From JBCCGL01 sp039029275 (GTDB lineage: Bacteria; Pseudomonadota; Gammaproteobacteria; JBCCGL01): a stretch of 64,000 nucleotides of DNA. The stretch lies in the NCBI GenBank assembly GCA_039029275.1, contig JBCCGL010000002.1, positions 124,001 to 188,000 on the forward strand, read 5' to 3'. Position 1 is the first letter of the stretch. Each line of letters starts with the position of its first letter. Shown piece after piece: positions 24,755-33,476 of this stretch. The position numbers and the translations under genes were made by a program. Below the pieces are notes generated by a model that ran no database searches, was not told the origin of the DNA, and worked only from the letters and a program-made list of their open reading frames with translations.

Positions 24755-26068
24755 CTACGACCGTGCTATCAGGCCAATGCTTTGATGTTCAATGACATCA
24801 AGAATTTTGCGCGATTTCGATTGAATAAAAGTGTGCGCGAATAAAAGCGGTATTGCCGCTGTTAAGCCAAGCACTGTGGTCACCAGTGCGGTCGAAATAC
24901 CGCCTGCCATCAGCTTAGGATCACTCGTGCCGAACAATGTGATCGATTGGAAAGTGATGATCATACCAATAACGGTGCCGAGGAGACCCAGTAAGGGTGA
25001 AACTGCGGCGAGCAATTTAATCAAACCGTTGTAGCGTTCGATTCCGGGTGATTCACGCACAATGGCTTCTTCCAGTGCAAGTTCGCGCTCGTTAAGCGGT
25101 TTGCTTTCATTGTCTTTGTACACCAGCGCGATGCGACCAAGCGGGTTTTTGCTGGATGGATTAGACAGGTTTTTTGACTGCCTCCAGATATTAAGTGACA
25201 CAACGCTGAGATAGATGTAGCGCAGCAGCGCTATCAAAAGCCCTAAAGCGCCAAGTGCAAGGATAACGTAACCGATTACGCCGCCTTGGTGGATTCGCTC
25301 GATCAAAGTCGGCTTTAGTACGAGTAGATCAAGCAGTTGCCCACGGGTGGGATCGATAGCCAGTTTACTCATTGTGGCAGTGCCGTTTTCAAAGCTCTCG
25401 GCAGTTGAGCTAAATCTCAGAGCAGGTTGACGCTGAAGTTCGTACGATGAATTGGTTTCCTGATTGTGTTGGAGGAATAGCCCGTTCGACAAAAGCGCGT
25501 ACGCACCGACACGCGTAATATCACGTTCTGAAATCGTACCGTCTGTCGCGACTACGCTTGTTGTAAAAGTCCGTGTTTTGCCTGTTTCTCCCATCTCCTG
25601 CATCATGATGTACCAGAGTTCTTCGAGTTTAGCCACGCTGGGCAGTTCGCGACTTTGAGCCAGGTCGTCGAGCGTGTTTCCCCGTTCAGGAAACTGGATG
25701 TTGACAATAGAGCGGTCGAGATCAGCGATGAGTTCCCCGGATGCCTGACGAACAGCGCCGAAGAGCTCCCCAAGATCACCCAGTTTTCGCTGAAGCTGTT
25801 CTTCCGTCTCAACCAGCTTGACCTCATTCTCATCAATTTGTTGATTCAGGCTCTGACTAAGCTTTTTTTCGTCAGCGAGATCTTGTTGAGCTGACTTGAG
25901 CATCGATTCGCGGTTCTTTTTTTCCTCGGCGAATTTTTTCACACGCGCGTCCTCTTGCGCGAGTTGCTCCCTTGACTGTTGCTGTATCGACTTCAGAAGA
26001 TCATCAAAACTATCAGCCATGAGTGCGGATGACCAAAGAACTAAGACAAGTAAAACCAGGTGTCTCAT
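24755..26068 (-). CDS. ttpC: TtpC-type long MotA/TolQ/ExbB protein
   Basis: A 437-residue protein: a signal peptide (cleavage near ALMA-D), a periplasmic coiled coil (about 20-110, Lys/Glu/Gln-rich), and a C-terminal TolQ/ExbB channel domain with AAVSPLLGLLGTVIGMIITF and GGISTALVTTVLGLTAAIP. The long periplasmic N-terminus is what separates TtpC from ExbB. In Vibrio, TtpC is needed by the TonB2 system for siderophore uptake. Its ATG overlaps the DUF3450 stop (TAATG). Confidence 0.92.
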   Translation of the reverse strand: MRHLVLLVLVLWSSALMADSFDDLLKSIQQQSREQLAQEDARVKKFAEEKKNRESMLKSAQQDLADEKKLSQSLNQQIDENEVKLVETEEQLQRKLGDLGELFGAVRQASGELIADLDRSIVNIQFPERGNTLDDLAQSRELPSVAKLEELWYIMMQEMGETGKTRTFTTSVVATDGTISERDITRVGAYALLSNGLFLQHNQETNSSYELQRQPALRFSSTAESFENGTATMSKLAIDPTRGQLLDLLVLKPTLIERIHQGGVIGYVILALGALGLLIALLRYIYLSVVSLNIWRQSKNLSNPSSKNPLGRIALVYKDNESKPLNERELALEEAIVRESPGIERYNGLIKLLAAVSPLLGLLGTVIGMIITFQSITLFGTSDPKLMAGGISTALVTTVLGLTAAIPLLFAHTFIQSKSRKILDVIEHQSIGLIARS

Positions 26069-26844
26069 TATTCGACTCCCGCTGAATTGACAATAAGGGT
26101 AAGGAGTTCGGGGGATTGCTGTTTTCTTGCGATTTTTAGTCCCGAATCAATTGAGCGAGTGACCTCCAGATCCGTAATAACTTGCCAGTTACTTTCATTG
26201 CGATCCCACACAGCGTACTGCTGTTTATCGGGCGTGCGAAAATAAAAACCGATTCGACCAACGCGCAAAAAGCTGACACGGCGCTGGTTCAACTCACCGT
26301 CGTAGGCCTCAAGGGTTTTACCGTACTCAATCTCAATCTGGTAGGCCTCAAGAATTTTTCGGTACTTTTCGGCAACTGTGATATCGGCGCGTTTCATGGT
26401 GTCATTTAAGCGCGCGAGTCTTTGGTTGCGTTCGTCTGGCAGAAAAGGAGTATCCTGGGCAACGAAAGCCTCCAGAGTGTCGATCATCCGTTGCATCATC
26501 GGAAGAATGCGCTGCGCTGTGACTTCGATTTCGACGATCTGATTTTGCAAGGAATCAAGATCACTGTTCTGTGATTCAACAATATCGGTAAGCTGTTGAT
26601 TGTAGGTTTGATACGTTTCTGTTTCACGCAACACAGATTTGTATTCATCGACAATCTCTGCTGTTTCTTCATCCAGTTTGTCGATTGTTCCTTGCTTCTT
26701 TTTAAGCTGTTCATTGGTGCTGGTGACAGTTTCGCGACTTTGGTCAAGCGCATCATCTGCAGCCTGTGAGGGTTGCAGCACAAGCGCTGTCGTCAGAAGC
26801 AATATTGCAAAAAGCTTATTGCAAATAGAATTGGAAATGTTCAT
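26068..26844 (-). CDS. DUF3450 periplasmic coiled-coil protein of the TonB operon
   Basis: A 258-residue exported protein (signal peptide about 1-28, PSQA). A long heptad-rich coiled coil (about 30-110) is followed by a compact domain with PFLPDERNQRLARLNDTMKR and VSFLRVGRIGFYFRTPDKQQ, the DUF3450 signature. These proteins are encoded at the head of TtpC-TonB operons and probably help align the energising complex in the periplasm. Only 52 bases separate it from the fpvF-like gene, with no terminator, so the TonB genes may share the upstream transcript. Confidence 0.9.
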   Translation of the reverse strand: MNISNSICNKLFAILLLTTALVLQPSQAADDALDQSRETVTSTNEQLKKKQGTIDKLDEETAEIVDEYKSVLRETETYQTYNQQLTDIVESQNSDLDSLQNQIVEIEVTAQRILPMMQRMIDTLEAFVAQDTPFLPDERNQRLARLNDTMKRADITVAEKYRKILEAYQIEIEYGKTLEAYDGELNQRRVSFLRVGRIGFYFRTPDKQQYAVWDRNESNWQVITDLEVTRSIDSGLKIARKQQSPELLTLIVNSAGVE

Positions 26845-26896
26845 ATCAGGTTAATGCTCATTTTCAGTTTTTGAATAAGTCGAAAGGACGGACCAA

Positions 26897-27802
26897 TTAA
26901 TTTGTAGTCAATTCGGTTAAATTGCTTAGCGAGTAACGCCAACGAGTCACAAGGTCATCTTTGGATGGTTTTGCAAAATCGTCTACGTACCAAATCAAAA
27001 TGTGATCGGGGAGGTCTGCCAGTTTTTTATGCCCGACTTTTCGCGAGGTAATCAGCAAAGTAGGGTCACCGGATTGTTTAGCGATATCTATTGTGACAAC
27101 GGGTAGCAGCGCTGCTTGCGCGATATCAACCAACTCAGGTTTTTCAACGGCGACTTGCCATAAATCAAGTCTGCTTATTCTACTGTCCAAATCGATCAAA
27201 AGCTTGCGAATTTCTTGTGCTGCCATGTCGTAATTTTGTTTTGTTTTATCAACCAGCGCACTCTGATTCTTCGCATCGCACGATGATTCAATAATCGCGA
27301 CAAGGTCGCGATGGATAATGCCCAGCATCAACAGTGTATTCGCCGGGTTTAACCAGAAATAGCTGGGGTCGCCTTCGGCGTTCGGTGTAATCGCAACTTG
27401 TTCACCCTCTGGCAGGATCGCCCGCGCCGCATCGATCGGTATCACGCCAATATTCTTAATGCGTAAGTATGGGTAGAGGTCAATACTCGACCAGGCCGAC
27501 GGTATACCCACCACAGCGTCAGCGAACGGGTAAGTGTCCTTTGCCTGGCGTTCCAGCCATGCACTGATTCGCTTAATACTGTATCGATCCGGCGGCAGAT
27601 ACAGGATGGTGATTGAAGTGCCTTGCACTAACCACTCTAACAGGCTGGAAACGACGGGTATCGCGGTCGCAAATCGCAATGGCTGAGAAGTTTCATTTGC
27701 TTGCTCAACACACGTTAGCGACTGGGCGTTCGCAGTCGCGCTCAGTGAGGTGAAAATTGTCAACACCACGGCAGCCAAAACTAAGCGAATACGTCTGCTC
27801 AT
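26897..27802 (-). CDS. Periplasmic metal-binding-like protein, FpvF-like
   Basis: A 301-residue exported protein. I chose the ATG at 27802, which overlaps the permease stop (TAATG) and begins a proper signal peptide (cleavage near ATANA). The fold order resembles cluster A-I metal-binding proteins (VVSSLLEWLVQGTSITILYLPPDRYSIKRI, then YFWLNPANTLLML), but the usual metal-ligand His residues are largely absent, so it is a divergent member. Position after an A-I type permease matches FpvF, the second periplasmic protein of the Pseudomonas pyoverdine-iron release system. Role inferred: binding the siderophore or iron complex, or partnering the FpvC-like protein. Confidence 0.72.
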   Translation of the reverse strand: MSRRIRLVLAAVVLTIFTSLSATANAQSLTCVEQANETSQPLRFATAIPVVSSLLEWLVQGTSITILYLPPDRYSIKRISAWLERQAKDTYPFADAVVGIPSAWSSIDLYPYLRIKNIGVIPIDAARAILPEGEQVAITPNAEGDPSYFWLNPANTLLMLGIIHRDLVAIIESSCDAKNQSALVDKTKQNYDMAAQEIRKLLIDLDSRISRLDLWQVAVEKPELVDIAQAALLPVVTIDIAKQSGDPTLLITSRKVGHKKLADLPDHILIWYVDDFAKPSKDDLVTRWRYSLSNLTELTTN

Positions 27803-28695
27803 TACGCATGCGCCCCCAGCGGTGCTTTTGAAAATTGCCGCCAGATTATGCAAATCAAAAACCATCCGCAGGCAAACAGCGTAATTGCAGGTCCTGCTGA
27901 AACCGGCCAGCGCCAGTACATCGGTATCAGAATCCCCAGTACGGAGGCACTGGTTGCAAAAAGCACGGACAGAACCAGCAGTTGTCTAAGGTTATTGGCA
28001 ATAAGGCGTGCGCTGGCAGCTGGTATCAGCAAAAGCGCTCCCACCAAAATGGCTCCGATGATCTTGACCGACGCGACCGTTACCAGCGCGATCAGCAACA
28101 CGAAAGCGTAGTCGTGTGCGCGCGTGTTGATCTTCAGGCTGTGGGCGACGTCGGATGATATTGCAACCATATAGGCCTGATTACCAAATCGGATAGACAG
28201 CGCAAAAACTGTGATGCAAATGATGGCCAACATAAGGAGGTCACCGGACGTGGAAACCAGGATTGATCCAAACATGACCTGTTCAACCAAATGAGCGTTA
28301 ACGTGTTTCGCCACGTAAAGAAGCAGGGCGGCGCCGAGGGCGAGAGCGAACGCAAGAAAAACACCGATCAGCGCGTCGTACGGAATCGTTGTTCGACCTT
28401 TGACCCATTGCAATAGCAGTGAGAATAAAATCGAAAAACAAAACAGGCTAATTAAAGGTGATTCAATCGGTTCACCTAACAGTATTCCGATGCTGACGCC
28501 GGTTAAAACACTGTGGCCGACCGCTTCGGATAAAAACGCCAGTCGCTTAACCACCACAAGCGTGCCGAGCAACCCGAGAAGCGGGCCAATCATTATCCCT
28601 GCAAACAAAGCGTTGACAAGAAATTCATAGTTGAACATCTCCGGCAAAAATCCGGAGTCAACCATTGTTGAAAACCATTTGTAAACAAGATTCAC
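27802..28695 (-). CDS. Metal ABC transporter permease, ZnuB/FpvE-like
   Basis: A 297-residue integral membrane protein with about eight helices. It has the family segments GPLLGLLGTLVVVKRLAFLS near 37-56 and EAVGHSVLTGVSIGILLGEP just after, typical of the ZnuB/MntB type permeases (ABC-3 family). It overlaps the ATPase gene by 4 bases (ATGA) and the next gene by one base. In this gene order it corresponds to FpvE, the permease of the iron importer that follows pyoverdine reduction. Confidence 0.88.
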   Translation of the reverse strand: MNLVYKWFSTMVDSGFLPEMFNYEFLVNALFAGIMIGPLLGLLGTLVVVKRLAFLSEAVGHSVLTGVSIGILLGEPIESPLISLFCFSILFSLLLQWVKGRTTIPYDALIGVFLAFALALGAALLLYVAKHVNAHLVEQVMFGSILVSTSGDLLMLAIICITVFALSIRFGNQAYMVAISSDVAHSLKINTRAHDYAFVLLIALVTVASVKIIGAILVGALLLIPAASARLIANNLRQLLVLSVLFATSASVLGILIPMYWRWPVSAGPAITLFACGWFLICIIWRQFSKAPLGAHA

Positions 28696-29450
28696 TGAAC
28701 AGTTCTCAAATGACTGCGGTTGTTTGCCCGTGGCACGATCAGCGCTCTATCACCAATCACCGATGTCAATAACGCGTCCAAATGTTCGCCGGACTCGCTC
28801 GCTTTTATTTCGCGATCAAGCCAATGGATTCTCTCGCAGTTCGATCGAACGATTGACCAGTCATGCTCAACCATAATTATGGTGCCGCCGGCATCGCGAA
28901 ATTCCGCCAGCAGTTCCAGAATCGAGTTGCGGCCATCTTTGTCCAAACCACTCATGGGTTCATCGAGGAGCAATAGACCGGGTTTATTGAGCATTGCGCT
29001 CACGAGCATCAGTCTCTGTCGCTCGCCCCCTGAAAGATCGCCTACGCGCCGATTGATCTTTTGCAACAAGTCCACTTTCATTAACGCTGTGTGAATTGTG
29101 TTGTCCAAGTCGCGTTTGAAAAAAACAGGTGTGCGCTTAATTGACATCAAAAGGTAGTCAAGCAGCGATACGGGCAGGCTAACGTCGAACGGGGCTATCT
29201 GTGGCAAGTAGCCGATTTGCGTATTTTCCGCGGTGTTGTGATTTTCTATTCGAATTGTGCCGCCGTGATTCTTTAAACCGAGAATAGATTTGAGCAGAGT
29301 GCTTTTTCCACTGCCATTCGGTCCCAGCACACCGTGCCACATACCGGCTTCAAAAGTGCAGTTGACGGGACCGATTAACTGTAGCAATCCCTCATTAACG
29401 CAAACGTCGTTGAACGTGATCGTTGGCCCATTGATGTTCTGCTCGATCAC
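28692..29450 (-). CDS. Metal ABC transporter ATP-binding protein, ZnuC/FpvD-like
   Basis: A 252-residue ABC ATPase: Walker A GPNGSGKST at 43-51, signature LSGGERQRLMLVSAML near 138-153, Walker B LLLLDEPMSGLD near 159-170, and the H-loop in IIMVEHDWS. Similarity is to the ZnuC/MntA class. The gene starts 2 bases after the FpvC-like gene and overlaps the permease gene, so the three form a translationally coupled importer. Confidence 0.92.
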   Translation of the reverse strand: MIEQNINGPTITFNDVCVNEGLLQLIGPVNCTFEAGMWHGVLGPNGSGKSTLLKSILGLKNHGGTIRIENHNTAENTQIGYLPQIAPFDVSLPVSLLDYLLMSIKRTPVFFKRDLDNTIHTALMKVDLLQKINRRVGDLSGGERQRLMLVSAMLNKPGLLLLDEPMSGLDKDGRNSILELLAEFRDAGGTIIMVEHDWSIVRSNCERIHWLDREIKASESGEHLDALLTSVIGDRALIVPRANNRSHLRTVQ

Positions 29451-29452
29451 GG

Positions 29453-30358
29453 TCAGATTTTTTCCGCAGCGTAGCTGAGCGCACTGACCAGCGTTTTGAG
29501 ATTGTGTTTCATCTCCTCAATAACGAGGTTTTCGCGGTACTCGCCGTACGTCATATGCGAAAAATGGTAGAGGCGCGAATTAGTTTCGCGTTCAACCACC
29601 TTCACGTATTGATTTTGCATGTTGAGTTCCGTGAAAAGAATCTGAACATTGGCGTCGCGAATCTTGTCGATGGTGTCCTGAAGCTGGGCGGCGCTGGGCG
29701 AAACACCGTGCGCGGGTTCTACCACGGCGGCGACCGTCATCCCAAATTCCTGCAACAAGTACCCATAAGCGTTGTGCGTACTGGCAATTCGAATTTGACT
29801 CAGGTTCAAGTTAGCAATCTTGCCCATCGCAGCCTTTTTTATTTCGCGGAGTTGTTTGGCGTAGTCAATCGCATTGCGTTTAAAAAAGGCTCCATTTTCA
29901 GGGTCCATCTCGGCGAGTTTGCGCGCAATCGTGTACACCTGCCGAATCGCGGCGTCGATTGCGACAAACGTATGAGGGTTGTGGACTTTGCCGCCAGGTT
30001 TTGTCAGTAAAGGAACATTCTCGTTAGCGAGGATAACGTTAAGGTTTTGCATATCCAGTGAGCGCAATGCTTCCATGGCAAACTCATCGTGACCAATACC
30101 GTTGACCACTATCGCATCCATCTCTTTCAGACGAGCGATATCAGCCGGAGATAATTTGTAAGAATGGGGATTAAATCCTGCTTCGATCAGCGGCGTAATT
30201 GTGGCGCGATCTTTTACGATATTTTTTACATAGCTGAAATAGGGGTGCAGTGTGATGCCGATATTCAACTCGGCGCGTGAAGTGTTGAATATCGCTAATA
30301 CAGTGCTAACGCAAATAAAAAAGATAAACTGGCGGAAAATACAATGACTAGTGCGCAT
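29453..30358 (-). CDS. Metal-binding periplasmic protein (cluster A-I), FpvC-like
   Basis: A 301-residue exported protein (signal about 1-28). It keeps the cluster A-I layout: first ligand His in GFNPHSYKLSP (His65), second region KVHNPHTFVAI (His126/His129), third STHNAYGYLLQEFG, and a C-terminal LFTELNMQNQY loop. The family binds Zn, Mn or Fe. In the matching Pseudomonas locus this member (FpvC) receives iron released from pyoverdine. It overlaps the upstream gene by 11 bases. Confidence 0.85.
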   Translation of the reverse strand: MRTSHCIFRQFIFFICVSTVLAIFNTSRAELNIGITLHPYFSYVKNIVKDRATITPLIEAGFNPHSYKLSPADIARLKEMDAIVVNGIGHDEFAMEALRSLDMQNLNVILANENVPLLTKPGGKVHNPHTFVAIDAAIRQVYTIARKLAEMDPENGAFFKRNAIDYAKQLREIKKAAMGKIANLNLSQIRIASTHNAYGYLLQEFGMTVAAVVEPAHGVSPSAAQLQDTIDKIRDANVQILFTELNMQNQYVKVVERETNSRLYHFSHMTYGEYRENLVIEEMKHNLKTLVSALSYAAEKI

Positions 30359-30893
30359 GATTGTTGTGATTCGACGTGTTCAAATTCTGAACCACTTTCC
30401 ACCCTTCGTTTGTGCCGCCTTCGCAAGCGCTGACTGTGTTCGCGACGCCCGAATCAGTGCGAACACCAATACGCCTCCAACTCATTTCATATGCAGGGGC
30501 GGCCGATTGACCAGAAAACATCAGCCGCAATTGAAATTGATCGCCGCCATCAGCGTCGACAAAACCCAAAAAGCACTCGGCGTGCTGAGCCCAGTTTGAT
30601 TTGTTGCTCGTGACCAATTCACCACCGTCAAATGGAGAAACACCTTGCTGGCGCAACTCGTCAAGTGACGGGATGTCGCGTTCAAGTTCCGAGAGCATCA
30701 ACATCTCATCTGCCGCATTACCCAGCGTGGTCAAGGTATGCAGCAGTACTTTCGGAGGTCCGTTGTCGACAGAATCCTGCCAGGGGTAGAGCCAGCTCAT
30801 TAAAACGGCAGCGAAAAACAAAACGATCAAAATGACCGTGAAGACTACCCGATCTTCGCGCTGATGATTAAATGGCTGGACGATTTCGATCAT
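30348..30893 (-). CDS. Small membrane-anchored protein of the Fpv-like operon
   Basis: A 181-residue protein with one N-terminal membrane helix (about 17-38) and a periplasmic domain containing two Cys (CFLGFV near 109, VSACEGG near 157). The domain looks like a small uncharacterised family (possibly DUF6162) that I associate with metal ABC operons of this kind. By position, between the PepSY protein and the FpvC-like protein, it may correspond to one of FpvH, FpvJ or FpvK. It could link the reductase to the binding protein. It ends in a His/Asn-rich tail (SNHNNHAH) that might bind metal. Confidence 0.6.
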   Translation of the reverse strand: MIEIVQPFNHQREDRVVFTVILIVLFFAAVLMSWLYPWQDSVDNGPPKVLLHTLTTLGNAADEMLMLSELERDIPSLDELRQQGVSPFDGGELVTSNKSNWAQHAECFLGFVDADGGDQFQLRLMFSGQSAAPAYEMSWRRIGVRTDSGVANTVSACEGGTNEGWKVVQNLNTSNHNNHAH

Positions 30894-30926
30894 TGTGGCA
30901 GGGATAACAAAACAACCACAACGGTT

Positions 30927-31250
30927 TTAAATGCCTTGAACTTCGTCGCTGGAAATTTCGATTACGTGACCAGGGCCTGCGTCCATTATGATGAAAAATA
31001 TTCCATCCGGTCGCGCGAACGTGTAAATCGATGACTCGTCTGTGCGCCCCGCGTGCAACATATCATCGTCTTCTGAATAAACTTCCATGACAATATTTGG
31101 CGCAGTGGAAGAATCAGAAAATCCCGCCTGACAAACCACGTTGCTTGCGGATTCATCAAGCTGACAATTCAGCACGGGAGTGTGTGCGGCTACCGGTAAC
31201 GATAATGTCAAACCTGCCGCGACCAGACATTTTCTCAGTAAAGGTTTCAT
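30927..31250 (-). CDS. Small periplasmic protein of the Fpv-like operon
   Basis: A 107-residue exported protein (signal peptide about 1-21, PVAA). The mature part is about 86 residues, with one likely disulphide (Cys in LNCQLD and in VVCQAG), then a compact beta domain with DMLHAGRTDESSIYTF and MDAGPGHVIEISSDEV. I do not recognise the family with confidence. It sits 31 bases after the PepSY gene and 33 before the next gene. By synteny it is a candidate FpvH- or FpvJ-type accessory protein. Confidence 0.6.
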   Translation of the reverse strand: MKPLLRKCLVAAGLTLSLPVAAHTPVLNCQLDESASNVVCQAGFSDSSTAPNIVMEVYSEDDDMLHAGRTDESSIYTFARPDGIFFIIMDAGPGHVIEISSDEVQGI

Positions 31251-31281
31251 TTGCTTGTAAGCGTCGTTTAGTTATGTCGAA

Positions 31282-33120
31282 CTAGTTTGTCGAGGGTGCC
31301 TCAGCGGCAGCCTGTTGATCAACTGCAGTGTTTTGAGCGAGTGTGTCCGCATCCGCTTTACGTAAATCAATTGTGCGCTCGCCGTCTGGCATCAACGGCC
31401 ACGACGCCTGGTAAAACTCACCGCTCCAGTCTTCAATCGTAATCCACAGCTCAGTGCCGTCTTTGAGCGTTTCTGGCACCTTCATGTGCGCATGCATGAA
31501 GCCTCTCACACCGTGAATAACGTCACCCGGCGCGCGCGTTGTGCGGGGTTTGTTGATCTTGGCGTACATAAACTTGATACCGTCAAAATCACCCCCCTCA
31601 ATGTGTGCCACCAGCGTGGTCGAACGACCCGGCTGAATCGGATCGAGATCTTTTTCGAGAAAGCCCATGATCACGTTCATCGAGACAGTCCAGTCTCCGA
31701 CCCGCTGCTTGCCGTAGAGATAACCCGATCCCGAGGCACCCTCGCTTTGCAGCGTCAGCACAACACCAAGCCCAACGAAGATCATGCCGGTAAAGGCCCA
31801 GTTGACGTACTTAAACGCAGACATGGGACCGCCCCAGGGGCGCACAACCTGCCACGTCATTATCGCCTTACGCTTGAGTCCCTTTTCCGGCAACAGTTTG
31901 CGAACCGCATTGCCGGTGCGCTGGTAGTAAATCACCAGCCCGGAAATCGCGAGACCGGTCATCGCTATGCCAAAGAGAAACCACACCGCTTTGACCGCAA
32001 CGTCACCCCAGCCGTCAAACGCCCAGGTTCCGTAGTGCAGCGGGTGCATCGCAGCGTCGACGCGCGAGAGTGCGGGCATGTCACGCGCCAGCCTGTCGCC
32101 GATAATCGCCCCGGTGAATGGGTTTACGTAGTACGCGCTGCTGTGACTGCTGGTGAGCAGATCGTGGTGCGTGCCACGCACGGAGTACGCCATGCCGGCA
32201 TGCTCGGGTGGTGAAAGACCAGTAACCAGAAATTCCGGATCGTGGGCTTGCACCGCGTCGACAATCTCTCGCGCGCTCAGACGCGTGGGTATGGTGTTGC
32301 CAAGCGCATCCAGATCCTCGTTCGTCAATCCCGGTGCAGCGGCGCGTGTGGGTAAAAACTGCGGCGCGACTTTGTAGTGCACCAGCGGATTCTGGTAAAA
32401 CCACCAGGTGCCGGTTATTCCCATGATCAGTACAAACCAAAGTGACCACAGGCCGATCAGCCGATGCAGGTCTCCCAGCCATATGCGGGGCTTTTTATGA
32501 AAGCGTGGCATGCGGAAAAAGTGCTTCCAAAACTTTCGATACGAGATCAGCCCGGTTATCAGACCGACCAGGCAAAGAATGCCAAAAAAGTTGACAAACG
32601 CGCGGCCAAATACTGGCAGGAAGAGGGTGGTGTGAAGAAAGGATAAAAACCGCCCGACTGTGAGTAGCCCGGTTTCACCGGTGACTTCGCCCGTGTAGGG
32701 ATCGGCGTATACCATTCGTAAGCCGCCGTCTGGCAACGTGACGAACGCATTGCCTGCGGTGCGGTCGCGATCCAGCATTGCTTGATAGCCGGTAAAGCCG
32801 TATTCAGGTAACGCCGCCTGCATGCGGTCAAATACCTCGCCGGGGTTCAGCTTTTCCTCCTGAGGCGTAACGCGCGTTTCAGAGTACACGAGCCAGTCGA
32901 TCTCTTGCGCGAACACTGCCAGTGCCCCTGTCAACAGCACTATGCTAAACAGCAGCGTGAGCTTCAGCCCGATAAAACTGTGCACCAGAAACGCGATGCG
33001 ATGCGCGGAGGTACTTTTCTGTTTGGTGGACGCCGCGCTTCGCGGCTTAACTGTGCGGCCTCTCGCGCCCGGGTCACCGAGACCGGTTTTGAGCGCTTCG
33101 TCATCGAGTGATGTGGCCAA
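31282..33120 (-). CDS. PepSY-domain inner-membrane protein, FpvG-like siderophore-iron reductase
   Basis: A 612-residue PepSY_TM protein with four predicted membrane helices (about 47-70, 160-180, 215-235 and 375-400, plus one near 435) and conserved segments HSFIGLKLTLLFSIVLLTG, WLGDLHRLIGLWSLWF and MHPLHYGTWAF, which contain His residues likely to bind heme or metal. Pseudomonas FpvG, of this family, reduces Fe(III) in pyoverdine. Translation starts at TTG (33118-33120) with GGAG 9 bases before it; no ATG fits. The C-terminus shares long stretches (KINKPRTTRAPGDVIHG) with the second PepSY protein, showing duplication. A Fur-like site lies upstream. Confidence 0.85.
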   Translation of the reverse strand: MATSLDDEALKTGLGDPGARGRTVKPRSAASTKQKSTSAHRIAFLVHSFIGLKLTLLFSIVLLTGALAVFAQEIDWLVYSETRVTPQEEKLNPGEVFDRMQAALPEYGFTGYQAMLDRDRTAGNAFVTLPDGGLRMVYADPYTGEVTGETGLLTVGRFLSFLHTTLFLPVFGRAFVNFFGILCLVGLITGLISYRKFWKHFFRMPRFHKKPRIWLGDLHRLIGLWSLWFVLIMGITGTWWFYQNPLVHYKVAPQFLPTRAAAPGLTNEDLDALGNTIPTRLSAREIVDAVQAHDPEFLVTGLSPPEHAGMAYSVRGTHHDLLTSSHSSAYYVNPFTGAIIGDRLARDMPALSRVDAAMHPLHYGTWAFDGWGDVAVKAVWFLFGIAMTGLAISGLVIYYQRTGNAVRKLLPEKGLKRKAIMTWQVVRPWGGPMSAFKYVNWAFTGMIFVGLGVVLTLQSEGASGSGYLYGKQRVGDWTVSMNVIMGFLEKDLDPIQPGRSTTLVAHIEGGDFDGIKFMYAKINKPRTTRAPGDVIHGVRGFMHAHMKVPETLKDGTELWITIEDWSGEFYQASWPLMPDGERTIDLRKADADTLAQNTAVDQQAAAEAPSTN

Positions 33121-33476
33121 TTATATTCTCCGAAACGAGACACCCGTTCGAAACGGTTTTGTTGTCGAGTCAAGGGGCGAACGATGTCACGTCGCGTGAC
33201 ACCTTAACGTCCCTTAATTGTAACCATTCTCATTTGCGTTAACAATTACTTCGTACGTGTTGAGAGCCTCGAAAGTCGCGCGCTAAAAATCATCCGAATA
33301 TGGGGTTGATAATCTCCGAGTTGGCCATGCCTCATAACCACTGTCCATATGTGAGAACTTGATAAAAGTGCGCTACAGATATCTGCTTCAATTGCTTTAA
33401 AACAGGCGATTAGATTGATCATTTAAGTGGTAACTTTGCAACTCGCAATGGTTTGAAAAGAAGGCCTGTTTTTGCG
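33121..33476. other. Intergenic region, 356 bases
   Basis: No gene was found. It contains the ribosome site for the FpvG-like TTG start, a perfect inverted repeat GTCAC-GTCGC-GTGAC at 33186-33200, and the Fur-like site at 33218-33232. It separates the Fpv/Ttp genes from the Xus-like genes upstream, so it is the likely promoter of the 13-gene run. Confidence 0.6.
33218..33232 (-). promoter_or_regulatory. Fur-like box before the FpvG-like gene
   Basis: On the minus strand, TGAGAATGGTTACAA matches the 7-1-7 Fur consensus at 10 of 14 positions and has the common AATGAGAATG core. It lies 98 bases before the TTG start of the FpvG-like gene. Confidence 0.5.
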
